Positions 41,904 through 51,060 of a stretch of DNA of 64,000 nucleotides are shown here, one piece after another; position 1 is the first letter of the stretch; the number at the start of each line of letters is the position of its first letter. The stretch comes from Anaerolineae bacterium (GTDB lineage: Bacteria; Chloroflexota; Anaerolineae; B4-G1; DUEL01), in NCBI GenBank assembly GCA_025060135.1, contig JANXCY010000009.1, positions 23,433 to 87,432 of the forward strand, given 5' to 3'. The notes beneath the pieces were generated by a model, which saw nothing but the letters and a program-made list of their open reading frames with translations, was not told the origin of the DNA and made no database searches. The translations under genes and the position numbers were made by a program.

Positions 41904-42857
41904 CTATACCTCAATATCCGCGATTTTGCGCATCGTGAAGAAACCAATGGTCATGGTAATCCCTGCCACCACCAGCATGATCCGACCACAGGGGTCTTGA
42001 AACAGCGGGCCCATAAAACCGGGGTTAATCATGTACACAATGCCCGCCACACCAACGGGCAGCAGGCTGACCACGTAGCCGGAATAGCGGGCCTGGGCGG
42101 TCAGAGCCCGGATTTCTCCTTTGATGCGCACCCGTTCCCGGATGGTGAAACTGATCGTATCCAGGACCTCGGCCAGATTACCACCGACTTCCTGTTGAAT
42201 CTTGATGGCCGTAACGGTCATATCCAGGTCGTCGGAGGGAACACGACGGAGCAGGTTATCCAGAGCCCGATCCAGCGGAAGGCCCAACTGGGCCTCTTTC
42301 ACCACCCGGTCAAACTCCTCAGAGGCGGGAGGGTTCATCTCCCTGGCAACGACCTCCATGGCCTGAAGGACACTGTACCCAGCGCGGAGGGAATTGACCA
42401 TCATGTTAATGATATCCCCCAACTGGTCATTGAAGGCTTTCAGCCGTTTACCCTGGAGGTAGGCCACGTACCAGCGGGGAGCGAAGAAACCCAGAATCAG
42501 TCCGACCAGAGAGAGATACGGATCGCGACGCCACAGGAAAATCAGGACCGGAAAGAGGATCATACAGATCACTGTGGCGGCAATAAACTCTCCGGCGGTC
42601 AGTTTCAGGTTAGCGCGCGCCAGTTGGGTGCGCAGGTTGCGGGCCAGGCCCCGCTCTGCCAGGGCCCGATCCAGGCGCTCCCCCAACGGCGAGAACCGGG
42701 TGCCAGGTCCTCTCTCTTTTTGCTTTCGCTGCACCCCCAGCGTATACCGGTCCAGCCGTTCGCTGACCTCATCCCTCCGCCCACGACCGCTCAGGAGCAG
42801 ATAGACGAAAGCGCTCGCCAGCAACCCGATCCCCAGCATCAGCAACAGATTCTCCAT
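41904..42857 (-). CDS. tadB: Type II secretion/Tad F-domain protein TadB
   Basis: FNDQLGDIINMMVNSLRAGYSVLQAMEVVAREMNPPASEEFDRVVKEAQLGLPLDRALDNLLRRVPSDDLDMTVTAIKIQQEVGGNLAEVLDTIS. Confidence 0.93.
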   Translation of the reverse strand: MENLLLMLGIGLLASAFVYLLLSGRGRRDEVSERLDRYTLGVQRKQKERGPGTRFSPLGERLDRALAERGLARNLRTQLARANLKLTAGEFIAATVICMILFPVLIFLWRRDPYLSLVGLILGFFAPRWYVAYLQGKRLKAFNDQLGDIINMMVNSLRAGYSVLQAMEVVAREMNPPASEEFDRVVKEAQLGLPLDRALDNLLRRVPSDDLDMTVTAIKIQQEVGGNLAEVLDTISFTIRERVRIKGEIRALTAQARYSGYVVSLLPVGVAGIVYMINPGFMGPLFQDPCGRIMLVVAGITMTIGFFTMRKIADIEV

Positions 42858-42981
42858 CCCCTCCTCCTCAAGGCGCGCGGACCCGTTGATGGGGACGACC
42901 AAGGGGCCACCCCAACCCCAAAAACATCATCCTTTCGGCACGATGCCCGCCAGTCCCATCCCCAATTTCCCGGCGGTTCCT

Positions 42982-44364
42982 TTACCGGCGCATCCGTTCC
43001 CCGATGCCAAAGATGGTCGGCGGCAGATGGATGCCTGCCTGCTCAATTTTATCCATGAACTTCGGACGAATTCCGGTGGGGCGCAGCCGACCGATCACCT
43101 TCCCATTCTCGTAGCCCGCGATCTCAAACTTGAAAATCTCCGACATGGTGATGACATCGCCTTCCATCCCTTCCACCGAGGAGATGCTCACCACTTTCCG
43201 GGAACCATCCCGCATCCGCTCCAACTGGACAATCACATCCAGCGCGCTGGCGATCTGCTCCCGAATGGCCCGGTGGGGCAGGTCCATCCCGGCCATCAGG
43301 ATCATGTTCTCCAGGCGGGCCAGCGCGTCCCGCGGGGAGTTCGCGTGAATGGTAGTCATAGAGCCCTCATGGCCGGTGTTCATCGCCTGGAGCATATCAA
43401 ACGCCTCTGCGCCCCGGCACTCCCCCACGATAATCCGGTCGGGCCGCATCCGCAGGCTGTTGATGACCAGGTCGCGGATGGTTACCTCCCCCCGGCCCTC
43501 AATGTTCGGCGGGCGGGATTCCAGCGTAACCACATGCTCTTGCTGCAACTGCAACTCCGCCGCGTTCTCAATCGTGATGATCCGCTCGTCGTTGGGGATG
43601 TAGGCGGAAAGGATGTTCAGGAACGTCGTCTTTCCAGTACCAGTACCGCCGGAAACAACAATGTTCAACTTCGCCTGCACGCAGGCTTTCAGGAACTCCA
43701 TCGCCTCCGGGGTAATGGAGCCCAGTTCAATCAGTTTCTCAGCGGTCAACGGAATCTTGAAAAACTTCCGGATGGTCAGCACCGGGCCGATGAGGGAGAG
43801 GGGCGGGATAATGGCGTTGACCCGCGAACCATCAGGCAGGCGGGCGTCCTGATAGGGGACGCTTTCGTCAATCCGTCGGCCCAGAGGAGCGATGATGCGT
43901 TCTATGATGCGCATCAGGTGCTCCTCCGATTCAAAGGAAGCGTTGGTGCGTTCAATTTTGCCGAACCGCTCCACGTAGATGTTTTTGGGGCCATTCACCA
44001 TAATCTCGGTAACGGTGGGGTCGGCCAGGAACGGCTCCAGCGGCCCCAGCCCCAAAATCTCCGCCACGATCTGCTCAAAGAGCCGCTCCCGCTCTGCCCG
44101 ACTGAGAACGATCCGCTCTTCGGCCAGGATGTTCTCAAACATCTCTCGGATGGTGCGCCGGACCTCCTCCTGTCGGCTGACATCCATCGTGGGGTCCAGT
44201 TCGTCAATCAGTTTGTTCTGGATACGGGTTTTGAGGTCCCGGTACGTATCCCGCAGGGAGGAGGGCGCGGGGGTGGGACGGAATGTTGGCGCACTGGGCC
44301 CCGATGGCCCGGTCGGTGCCGTTGGTGGTTGGGTTCCTTTCTCAATCCGTCTTAACAGCGACAT
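42982..44364 (-). CDS. tadA: Tad/Flp pilus assembly ATPase TadA/CpaF
   Basis: [89 protein letters not shown]. Confidence 0.97.
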   Translation of the reverse strand: MSLLRRIEKGTQPPTAPTGPSGPSAPTFRPTPAPSSLRDTYRDLKTRIQNKLIDELDPTMDVSRQEEVRRTIREMFENILAEERIVLSRAERERLFEQIVAEILGLGPLEPFLADPTVTEIMVNGPKNIYVERFGKIERTNASFESEEHLMRIIERIIAPLGRRIDESVPYQDARLPDGSRVNAIIPPLSLIGPVLTIRKFFKIPLTAEKLIELGSITPEAMEFLKACVQAKLNIVVSGGTGTGKTTFLNILSAYIPNDERIITIENAAELQLQQEHVVTLESRPPNIEGRGEVTIRDLVINSLRMRPDRIIVGECRGAEAFDMLQAMNTGHEGSMTTIHANSPRDALARLENMILMAGMDLPHRAIREQIASALDVIVQLERMRDGSRKVVSISSVEGMEGDVITMSEIFKFEIAGYENGKVIGRLRPTGIRPKFMDKIEQAGIHLPPTIFGIGERMRR

Positions 44365-44461
44365 CGCTCACCTCGCCTATCGCTCATCGCCAGTCGTACA
44401 TCGCTCATCGCGTATCGCCCGTTGTCCCTCGTGGATGGTAGCCCGTCCCAGGGGACGGTCG

Positions 44462-45760
44462 TCAAATCCCCAGGGCTCGACCCAGAAGACGGCGGCTGAC
44501 TTCCACGGAGACGGCTTCTTCTTCCTCTTCGGTTTTCCGGAGTTCACTCAGCCGTTCCAGGACCCCGGCGGCCAGTTGGACGAAAGCCTGACCGATGGGT
44601 TTGCTGGCTTCCTCGGTGGCGATGGGGAGTCCTCGATTGGCGGCGATGATGCCCGCCCGTTCATCGTACGGGATGTGAGCCAGGGCAGGGATCAGGGCCC
44701 GTTCAATCTGGTCCAGCCGCAGGCCGGTCTTCCGGTCAGCCTGATTGATGACCAGGCCGAGTTTCTCGCGGGGGTAGCCCAGCCGGTCCGCCAAGTCCAG
44801 AAAGTGGCGGGCGTCCTTGATGTCCGGGATCAGTGGTGTGATGACCAGCAGGATCAGGTCGGCCCGGTCCATAAAGGTCAGCGTCAGCTCGTTGAGCAGA
44901 CTCCAGGTATCCACCACCACCAAGTCAAACTCCCGCAGGAGGCCATCCAGGATGATCCCGATACGGCGGCTGCTCTCAGTCATTCCGCCATCGGCGCCGA
45001 TGACCGCATCGGCGGCTTCGGGGTGGGGCGGAGCCAGCAGGGCTTTGATACCCGAAGCATGGGGAGTCAGGACGCTGGTCAGCAGGTCGCTATCCAGTTC
45101 CTCCACCCGCACGGCCAGATCGGCGATGGTGCGGGCGGGCTGCAAGTTCAGCATCACTCCCACATCCCCGAACTGGAAACTGCCGTCCATAATGGCCACC
45201 TTCTGGCTCATACCCAGGCGGGTCTGGAGGGCCACGGCCAGGTTGACAGCGATCGTGGTGCAGCCGGCTCCGCCTTTTGGCGAAAAGACCACAATCAGTT
45301 GCCCGTGGCGGACGGCGGGGCGACCGACCGCGCCGGGAGCGGTAACAGTGGGAGCCGGCGCGATGCGTGCCGCCTGCACCTGCCCGATTTCGTAGACCCG
45401 GCGGATGGTGGCCATCAACTCATCCCCGCTGGGAGGCTTGACCAGGAAATCCCGCGCGCCAGCAGCCATCGCCCGGCGCATATAGCCCGTCTCCCCCTGG
45501 ACGGAGAGGATGATAATCTGGGTGGTGGGCACCTCCCGCGCGATCTGTTCGGTGGCAGTAATCCCGTCCATCCCGGGCAGGTTGATGTCCATGATCACAA
45601 CGTGGGGGACCAGTTCCCGCGCCATCTGGACCCCTTCCTCCCCGGTGGCGGCCGTACCTACAACCTCTATATCCGGGGCGAAGGAGAGCAGTTTGCGCAG
45701 GTTCTCCCGGGTTTCGGCAATATCATCTACGATGAGGACACGGATTTTTTCGGCAGGCAC
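44462..45760 (-). CDS. cpaE: TadZ/CpaE-like protein: receiver domain + ParA/MinD-type ATPase
   Basis: GTG start at 45760; IRVLIVDDIAETRENLRKLLSF...HVVIMDINLPGMDG receiver, then LIVVFSPKGGAGCTTIAVNLAVALQ deviant Walker A. Confidence 0.92.
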   Translation of the reverse strand: MPAEKIRVLIVDDIAETRENLRKLLSFAPDIEVVGTAATGEEGVQMARELVPHVVIMDINLPGMDGITATEQIAREVPTTQIIILSVQGETGYMRRAMAAGARDFLVKPPSGDELMATIRRVYEIGQVQAARIAPAPTVTAPGAVGRPAVRHGQLIVVFSPKGGAGCTTIAVNLAVALQTRLGMSQKVAIMDGSFQFGDVGVMLNLQPARTIADLAVRVEELDSDLLTSVLTPHASGIKALLAPPHPEAADAVIGADGGMTESSRRIGIILDGLLREFDLVVVDTWSLLNELTLTFMDRADLILLVITPLIPDIKDARHFLDLADRLGYPREKLGLVINQADRKTGLRLDQIERALIPALAHIPYDERAGIIAANRGLPIATEEASKPIGQAFVQLAAGVLERLSELRKTEEEEEAVSVEVSRRLLGRALGI

Positions 45761-45800
45761 GTTTCCTCCAGAGACGGCTCTACAACGGCTCTCGGTGAAC

Positions 45801-46871
45801 CTACTCGGTGGGCCCTCCCCCTGCCGGAGCGCTGAGGCTGATCGCTTCTTCCAGCGGGTTCGTCTCGGGCGCGATGACCGCGTAGGGCAATTTCGGCGGG
45901 ACGGTGAAGTTGTAGCGGACGATGATGTAATCCTGGGAGACCGTTTCGGTGGAGACCAGTTCCCTGTCCTCCGGATTGCGCAGGGCAAGGGTGATGTCCG
46001 CCTTCATTTCCACTAGCGCCTTGAGGACCAGGGCTTCCTGAGGGTCGACCATCAGGATAACAGCCTGAACGTTCATCATTACAGGTGTGGGGGTCGGCTC
46101 GGCAGCGGTGCCCGAGACGGGTTGTCCCCCTTCTGTGGTCGGAGTGGGCTGAGGGACCGCCATCGGGACCGGTTCCTGGTACGTGCCCACGCCCAGCACC
46201 TCCGCGTTTTGAATGGTCACCTGGGCTACATAGCGGGCCTGAGTGCTCCCCGTCGAGGGGTATACCATAATGACCTGGCCGGTGGGCAGAAGTTCTACCC
46301 GTCCATAGACTCCCTGGCACAGTTGCCCTTCAGCGCACTGGAAGGCGGCCCACTGGTTGGGCAGGAGACTCTGGAAATCCTGATCCAATTCCTGGATCGT
46401 CCACGAGGCCAGTACATCCACACGGTCGCCGGGCTGGATAGACCAGGCCACTGCTCCCAGGCGGTCCACCGGGATGGCGACGGCGCGCTTGCCTTTCTTA
46501 ACCCGGAGAGCCGCTGGGGAGCCCATGGCCCCCAGGGCTTCCGAGCTGGAGGCCAGCATGCCCGGCATCAGGGGCATCCCCTGGGGAATATCCACCCGTG
46601 CGATATAGCCGATGACCTGGGCCGGGTCGGTAAAATAACTCGGCGGCAGGTAGGCGATCGGCCAGTCCAGCACCATCACCAGCTCAGGAGAGAGGGGCAT
46701 TCCCGGGGTCAGATTGTTCGCAGCGACCAGGATTTTCATCGTTTGGGGCACCTCGGTGGGAGCAGGGGTTTCCCCACCCCTTCGGGGGGGGCGCATCAGC
46801 AGCGCGCCGGCAATGAGCGCAACGCCGATGATTAAGAGGCCTACCAGAACCAGGGTCCGCCGGCTTGCCAT
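45801..46871 (-). CDS. cpaB: Flp pilus assembly protein CpaB/RcpC
   Basis: MKILVAANNLTPGMPLSPELVMVLDWPIAYLPPSYFTDPAQVIGYIARVDIPQGMPLMPGML (SAF); VAIPVDRLGAVAWSIQPGDRVDVLASW. Confidence 0.93.
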   Translation of the reverse strand: MASRRTLVLVGLLIIGVALIAGALLMRPPRRGGETPAPTEVPQTMKILVAANNLTPGMPLSPELVMVLDWPIAYLPPSYFTDPAQVIGYIARVDIPQGMPLMPGMLASSSEALGAMGSPAALRVKKGKRAVAIPVDRLGAVAWSIQPGDRVDVLASWTIQELDQDFQSLLPNQWAAFQCAEGQLCQGVYGRVELLPTGQVIMVYPSTGSTQARYVAQVTIQNAEVLGVGTYQEPVPMAVPQPTPTTEGGQPVSGTAAEPTPTPVMMNVQAVILMVDPQEALVLKALVEMKADITLALRNPEDRELVSTETVSQDYIIVRYNFTVPPKLPYAVIAPETNPLEEAISLSAPAGGGPTE

Positions 46872-47049
46872 TCCTTATCCCTCCCGATGAGAGTTAGAGC
46901 CCATCATTACGGCGACCCAATGCCGTAACGGCAGGGCTGACGTCATGGACCGGGCAGCGCTGGCCATTAGGCCTGGGCCAACTGCCCGTGTCATAGATAA
47001 TCATATTCCATTTTCAGTAAATGTCAAATACGGGAGCACCCAGGAGAAA

Positions 47050-47082
47050 TTTTGTTGCGGCGGCCCAGCCGCCGCAACAAAA
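47050..47082. terminator. Perfect 15-bp-arm hairpin, likely bidirectional terminator
   Basis: TTTTGTTGCGGCGGC-CCA-GCCGCCGCAACAAAA. Confidence 0.8.
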
Positions 47083-47087
47083 CCCTG

Positions 47088-47237
47088 GGCTCTTCGGGAA
47101 CTTGCGGGGTGGGTGGTCCATTAGTGGGCAGTGCGGCGCAAGGGGGATCTGGTGAACGTAGGCTCAAGCCTGCGCCACCCTCGCCTGGCCGATTTTGTGG
47201 GCCGCATGCCCCCTCACCCCGAATTCCCAAAGAACCA
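47088..47237. repeat. Intergenic repeat copy A (MITE/REP-like, ~150 bp)
   Basis: gctcttcgggaa...gcggggtgggtg..cattagtgggcagt...ccctcacccc..attcccaaagaacc; aligns along its length with 52554-52707; imperfect terminal inverted repeats TCTTCGGGAA/TTCCCAAAGA. Confidence 0.8.
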
Positions 47238-47293
47238 ACCCGTTCTTTGAGATCGCGGACCGTCGTGCCCCCTTTGCTGAAGTTCTCGCACCG

Positions 47294-49459
47294 TTATTCT
47301 ACCAGCCGCAGGAAGATGCGCTCGTAGAGTTCGTCGAAGATCTGATTCAGTTTCTCCGGGCGGTCGGCGTTCCGGTGGACTCCACCCGTGATGTTCGCTA
47401 CCGTCTCCATCAACTCAAAATCGGCCGAGTCCCCCAGGGTGATGGTGTAGATCACGATGTTGTTGTTGCGGGCCTGCTCGGCGTAGTAGAGGGTGCACTC
47501 TTTCCCCCGGCGTTCCTCTTCCCGGGAGGGCACACTCAGGCCGTATTTCTGAATGAGGTTGTACGTGTAACAGGTGCTGTTGGGGACCTGATTGGGCCGG
47601 CCGTCGGTCATCAAAATCATGATGTGGGCCGCACCGGGCCGACCATACTGGCCAGATCGGGTGCTCAGAACGTCAATCCCTTTTAAAATCCCATCGGCGA
47701 TATTGGTAGACCCAGCGGCCTGGGTGGCATTCAGCGCGGCAACGACCGTATTGGTGATGACCGAAGGGTTACAATTTGCGACACCCCGCCGACGCAGGCA
47801 TTCCAGTGGGGAGTCAATCGTGGCGCTATCGGAGTAGGAGACGTACCCAATCTGGTCATACCGGTAATCCAGCATCCCTACGAACCGCTTGGCGGCCTCA
47901 ATGGCGGCCCGGATGGGCTGCTCGTCGTCGTAGATGTCGTCCTTGCGGCGGTCCGGGTTGGGGCCGCTATTGCAGTTGGGAGAGTAGGCGCAGGTAGACT
48001 GCCCACAGCCGCCGGGATAACCGCCGAAGCGAGCATCGCAGGGGTTGCAGGCCCAATCTGTGCGTCCATTGGAGAATACGCCCGTTCGTTCGATGTTAGT
48101 ATTCACGGAAGTTGAAGGGTCGTTGGTGATCACGATGCGGTCCAGAGCGAAGCCAGCCCCGCCCGCCCAGATGCGGAGGGTGTGCTGGGAACCGGCGGTC
48201 AAGTAGATAGGCGTGTCATTCAGCCGACGCCATCTCCAGAAATTGGGATCAGCACCATTATAGCTGACGCCTCGTGAAAATTCAGGTGTATAAGTGATGG
48301 GACTACTATTCACATTCCAGAAAATCCGGAGGTCCAGATTCTGAGGATGACGCCAGCTACTCTGAGCCTGACCGCGCACCCAGATGTAGTAGTTGCCGGT
48401 CCTCAGTACGGTGAAATCATAATCTACCCGGGGCGCTGGGAATGGGCCGCCGGGGACATCCATCTTGCAATAACACTGGGTGTATCCAGAGGCCGCGCAC
48501 TGGCCGTTGTTGACAACAGCATCCAGGCGGCAGGTAACGCCATAACCCGGGGAAAAGGTGGCCTGTGTCTCATGATCGGAATAGGGCATATGCATAATGT
48601 AAGCCCCTCGGCTATCCCGACCCGAGGCGCCGTCGCCCGCCTCCCGCTGCATCACCCAGTATGTGTAGTAGGGCACGTACAGATAACGGTTATATGGGTT
48701 GCTGGCCCGGGAGTACTCTTCCGCCTCGATATAATAGTAGTTATATTGCTGGCTACCCAGGGCATAGGTGAACACCGTGGTAGCGCCGCAGTGGGCAGGT
48801 GGACCGTTGGGCGGGCCGTTCCAGGGGAGAGGGTAAATCAGACCCCCCGGATACGGGATGCCTGATTGGGCCTGCCAGCATCCGTAGCAGAGAGTGTCAA
48901 ACTCCATAGAGCCGGAGCGGTCAAAGACGATGACGATATCCAGGTTTTTGATATTTTCGGCGGTGGCCGAGGCGCTGACCCAGAGAGAATCAAAGCCCAG
49001 GAAGCGCATGAAAATGACCGGCACCCGCTGTCTGACCCTTACCCGGATGCGGTCGGCTGTGTTGGGCTGCTGGGCGGGTGGCAGGCTCAGGTCCCGGAAA
49101 CTGGCGGTGTCCAGAATGATGATGGTGTCCGCCTGGTCCTCGGGAGGGCCCTGAACATGCGATCCATTGATCTCCAGACGGGTTCTCGGGTTTCCATCGT
49201 TATAACCGTTATCCCGTAGAAATTCCCGGGCCCGGGCATGGGCGGCGCTTTCCAGCGGGAGTTCCGGGGCCGCCGCCAGCGCAGCCGCATCCACCGCCCG
49301 TACGATGCGGACCCGTTCGCTATAATACACCCCCAGATCCACAGCCAGCCCCACAAAAGCCAGCAGGGTGAACACGCCCACCATCACCAGGATTATGCTC
49401 TGCCCGTGCTGGTTACCCCCCTCGCGAAAGCACCGGAACAGCCATTTCGGGCATCTCAT
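47294..49459 (-). CDS. TadG-like protein with von Willebrand factor A domain containing a large insertion
   Basis: SIILVMVGVFTLLAFVGLAVDLGVYYSERVRIVRAVDAAALAAA (Tad-like N-term); LDIVIVFDRSGSM, GSTNIADG, LMTDGRPN (MIDAS motifs); SD AGGAGG before ATG 49459. Confidence 0.88.
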   Translation of the reverse strand: MRCPKWLFRCFREGGNQHGQSIILVMVGVFTLLAFVGLAVDLGVYYSERVRIVRAVDAAALAAAPELPLESAAHARAREFLRDNGYNDGNPRTRLEINGSHVQGPPEDQADTIIILDTASFRDLSLPPAQQPNTADRIRVRVRQRVPVIFMRFLGFDSLWVSASATAENIKNLDIVIVFDRSGSMEFDTLCYGCWQAQSGIPYPGGLIYPLPWNGPPNGPPAHCGATTVFTYALGSQQYNYYYIEAEEYSRASNPYNRYLYVPYYTYWVMQREAGDGASGRDSRGAYIMHMPYSDHETQATFSPGYGVTCRLDAVVNNGQCAASGYTQCYCKMDVPGGPFPAPRVDYDFTVLRTGNYYIWVRGQAQSSWRHPQNLDLRIFWNVNSSPITYTPEFSRGVSYNGADPNFWRWRRLNDTPIYLTAGSQHTLRIWAGGAGFALDRIVITNDPSTSVNTNIERTGVFSNGRTDWACNPCDARFGGYPGGCGQSTCAYSPNCNSGPNPDRRKDDIYDDEQPIRAAIEAAKRFVGMLDYRYDQIGYVSYSDSATIDSPLECLRRRGVANCNPSVITNTVVAALNATQAAGSTNIADGILKGIDVLSTRSGQYGRPGAAHIMILMTDGRPNQVPNSTCYTYNLIQKYGLSVPSREEERRGKECTLYYAEQARNNNIVIYTITLGDSADFELMETVANITGGVHRNADRPEKLNQIFDELYERIFLRLVE

Positions 49460-49469
49460 TTTGCACCTC

Positions 49470-50111
49470 CTACTGACTTTGACGGGCATCTGAAACCACC
49501 CGCATCACAGAGCGGGAGTACAACTGCAAAACGCGCGGCAACCCCAGGGGCCGATAGTTCCACAACGTCCAGTGCGCGTAGAAGACTTCCACCACGACGA
49601 GCCGATTGTCCAGCGCTTCGTATCCAGCGGCCACCCGCTGCTGATTGATCGTGCGGGTCTCGTTCTCGTGACGGGCAAGGTCAATCTCTGCTACCCGGCT
49701 GTCTCCTACAGTGATAGGCCTTGTAATGATCGCGGTCCCCGAGATCACCGTCATCGTTCCCGTCAGGTATCGCGTGATGTCGCCCCGCGTCCCATCGGAT
49801 TGGATCGGAATATGCGTGATGATGATTCCGGTGTTGGGATCCGGCGGGGAAGCCCGGAAGAAGAGCACCTGCTGGTTGTTCAACGTCGTGTATCCGCCGC
49901 TGTTCAGCATCCAGCGGGCCGCGTCTTCATCGGTATACCGGGCCCGCGCGACAAACCGGACCCCTTCCCGGCAGGCAGTGGTAACCAGGAGGTAACTGCG
50001 CAGGGCCAGGGCAGTCTCCACCATCCCGATAATCAGCAGGATCAGGAACGGCAGAATAACCGCCAGTTCCACGATACTCTGTCCGCTCTGGCGCACCTTC
50101 TTACCGTTCAT
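49470..50111 (-). CDS. tadE: TadE-like pilus assembly protein
   Basis: MNGKKVRQSGQSIVELAVILPFLILLIIGMVETALALRSYLLVTTACREGVRFVARA. Confidence 0.92.
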   Translation of the reverse strand: MNGKKVRQSGQSIVELAVILPFLILLIIGMVETALALRSYLLVTTACREGVRFVARARYTDEDAARWMLNSGGYTTLNNQQVLFFRASPPDPNTGIIITHIPIQSDGTRGDITRYLTGTMTVISGTAIITRPITVGDSRVAEIDLARHENETRTINQQRVAAGYEALDNRLVVVEVFYAHWTLWNYRPLGLPRVLQLYSRSVMRVVSDARQSQ

Positions 50112-50374
50112 TTCCGCTCCTTTCCCCCGATGCGGTGCTGCTCTCAGAGGGTATCGGAACAGGCTGAAAGACGCTGACTCTGGGCGCAGCGCAGGCTGGG
50201 AGCCAGCCTCCACAGACCTGGCGGCCTGTATGACATGCTTCAAAATTCCCAACGATGTAGGTCCTGGGGAAGAGACGCACGCTCAGCGAAGGGCCGCCTT
50301 CACTCCTCAACGCTCCTCCCGCCCGGTTTCGTGCAGGCACGGCGCGCACTTTCGCTCTCCCTGCGGCCATCCGC

Positions 50375-51004
50375 TCAGGGAAGGACCCTCCCATCCACTC
50401 CGCTAATCATCAGGGTGTGGACCTGGGTACCGGCGGTCGTGGTGATGGTCCACACCGGCGATGGGTCGGCCATACTGGTAGGCTTCAGCCGGGCGGTTAC
50501 CCCGGCGTTTTTGTAGCGGGCCAGGAAGTCCGCTCCCCCAGCGACCCACCAGGCCTTCAGCGCCTGAGGACTATCCACCAGCCAACGGTCTTCGGTGAAG
50601 ACGGGCAAAGGATAAGGAATAGGCATCTCCTGGAGGAGCCAGGCCTGCCCTGCCTCCACCACCACCACAGCCATCCGACCGGCCGCTGGAGCGTAATAGA
50701 GAACGGTCCAGATGCTCTGGGTTGGCCACCTCCCCCGGATCGGCTGCCACTGGGCGGAGAGAGAGGCAGGCCGCGCATCCGGTTGCCAGGCCCGGGCCAC
50801 TCCTCCGGCCGCGCGGAAGGCTTCCCGGGCCGTGGGCTCCAGCGGCAGGGGGATGAGCGGGCCCGCGGGGATCCGGCTCTCCTCCGGCCCCGCCGCTGGC
50901 CACATCAGGAGAATCGCCAGCCCCAGCGCGGCGATAAAGGCCAGCCCCCCTATCAGCCCCCATCGGCCTCCATCTCTCTTCGGCGCAGCGCGCGGAGGGC
51001 GCAT
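50375..51004 (-). CDS. Hypothetical membrane-anchored protein
   Basis: WGLIGGLAFIAALGLAILLMW TM; C-terminal PVWTITTTAGTQVHTLMISGVDGRVLP. Confidence 0.65.
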   Translation of the reverse strand: MRPPRAAPKRDGGRWGLIGGLAFIAALGLAILLMWPAAGPEESRIPAGPLIPLPLEPTAREAFRAAGGVARAWQPDARPASLSAQWQPIRGRWPTQSIWTVLYYAPAAGRMAVVVVEAGQAWLLQEMPIPYPLPVFTEDRWLVDSPQALKAWWVAGGADFLARYKNAGVTARLKPTSMADPSPVWTITTTAGTQVHTLMISGVDGRVLP

Positions 51005-51009
51005 CGGGC

Positions 51010-51052
51010 GTAGTCCGTGCTCCGTAGTCCGTGTTCCGTAGTCCGTGTTCCG
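51010..51052. repeat. 3 x 14-bp tandem repeat
   Basis: gtagtccgtgctcc-gtagtccgtgttcc-gtagtccgtgttcc. Confidence 0.9.
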
Positions 51053-51060
51053 TCAAGCTC

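Noticed and set aside
42886-45835. Plus-strand ORFs of 489 and 618 aa
   Set aside because: Antisense to tadA and cpaE; no domain support.
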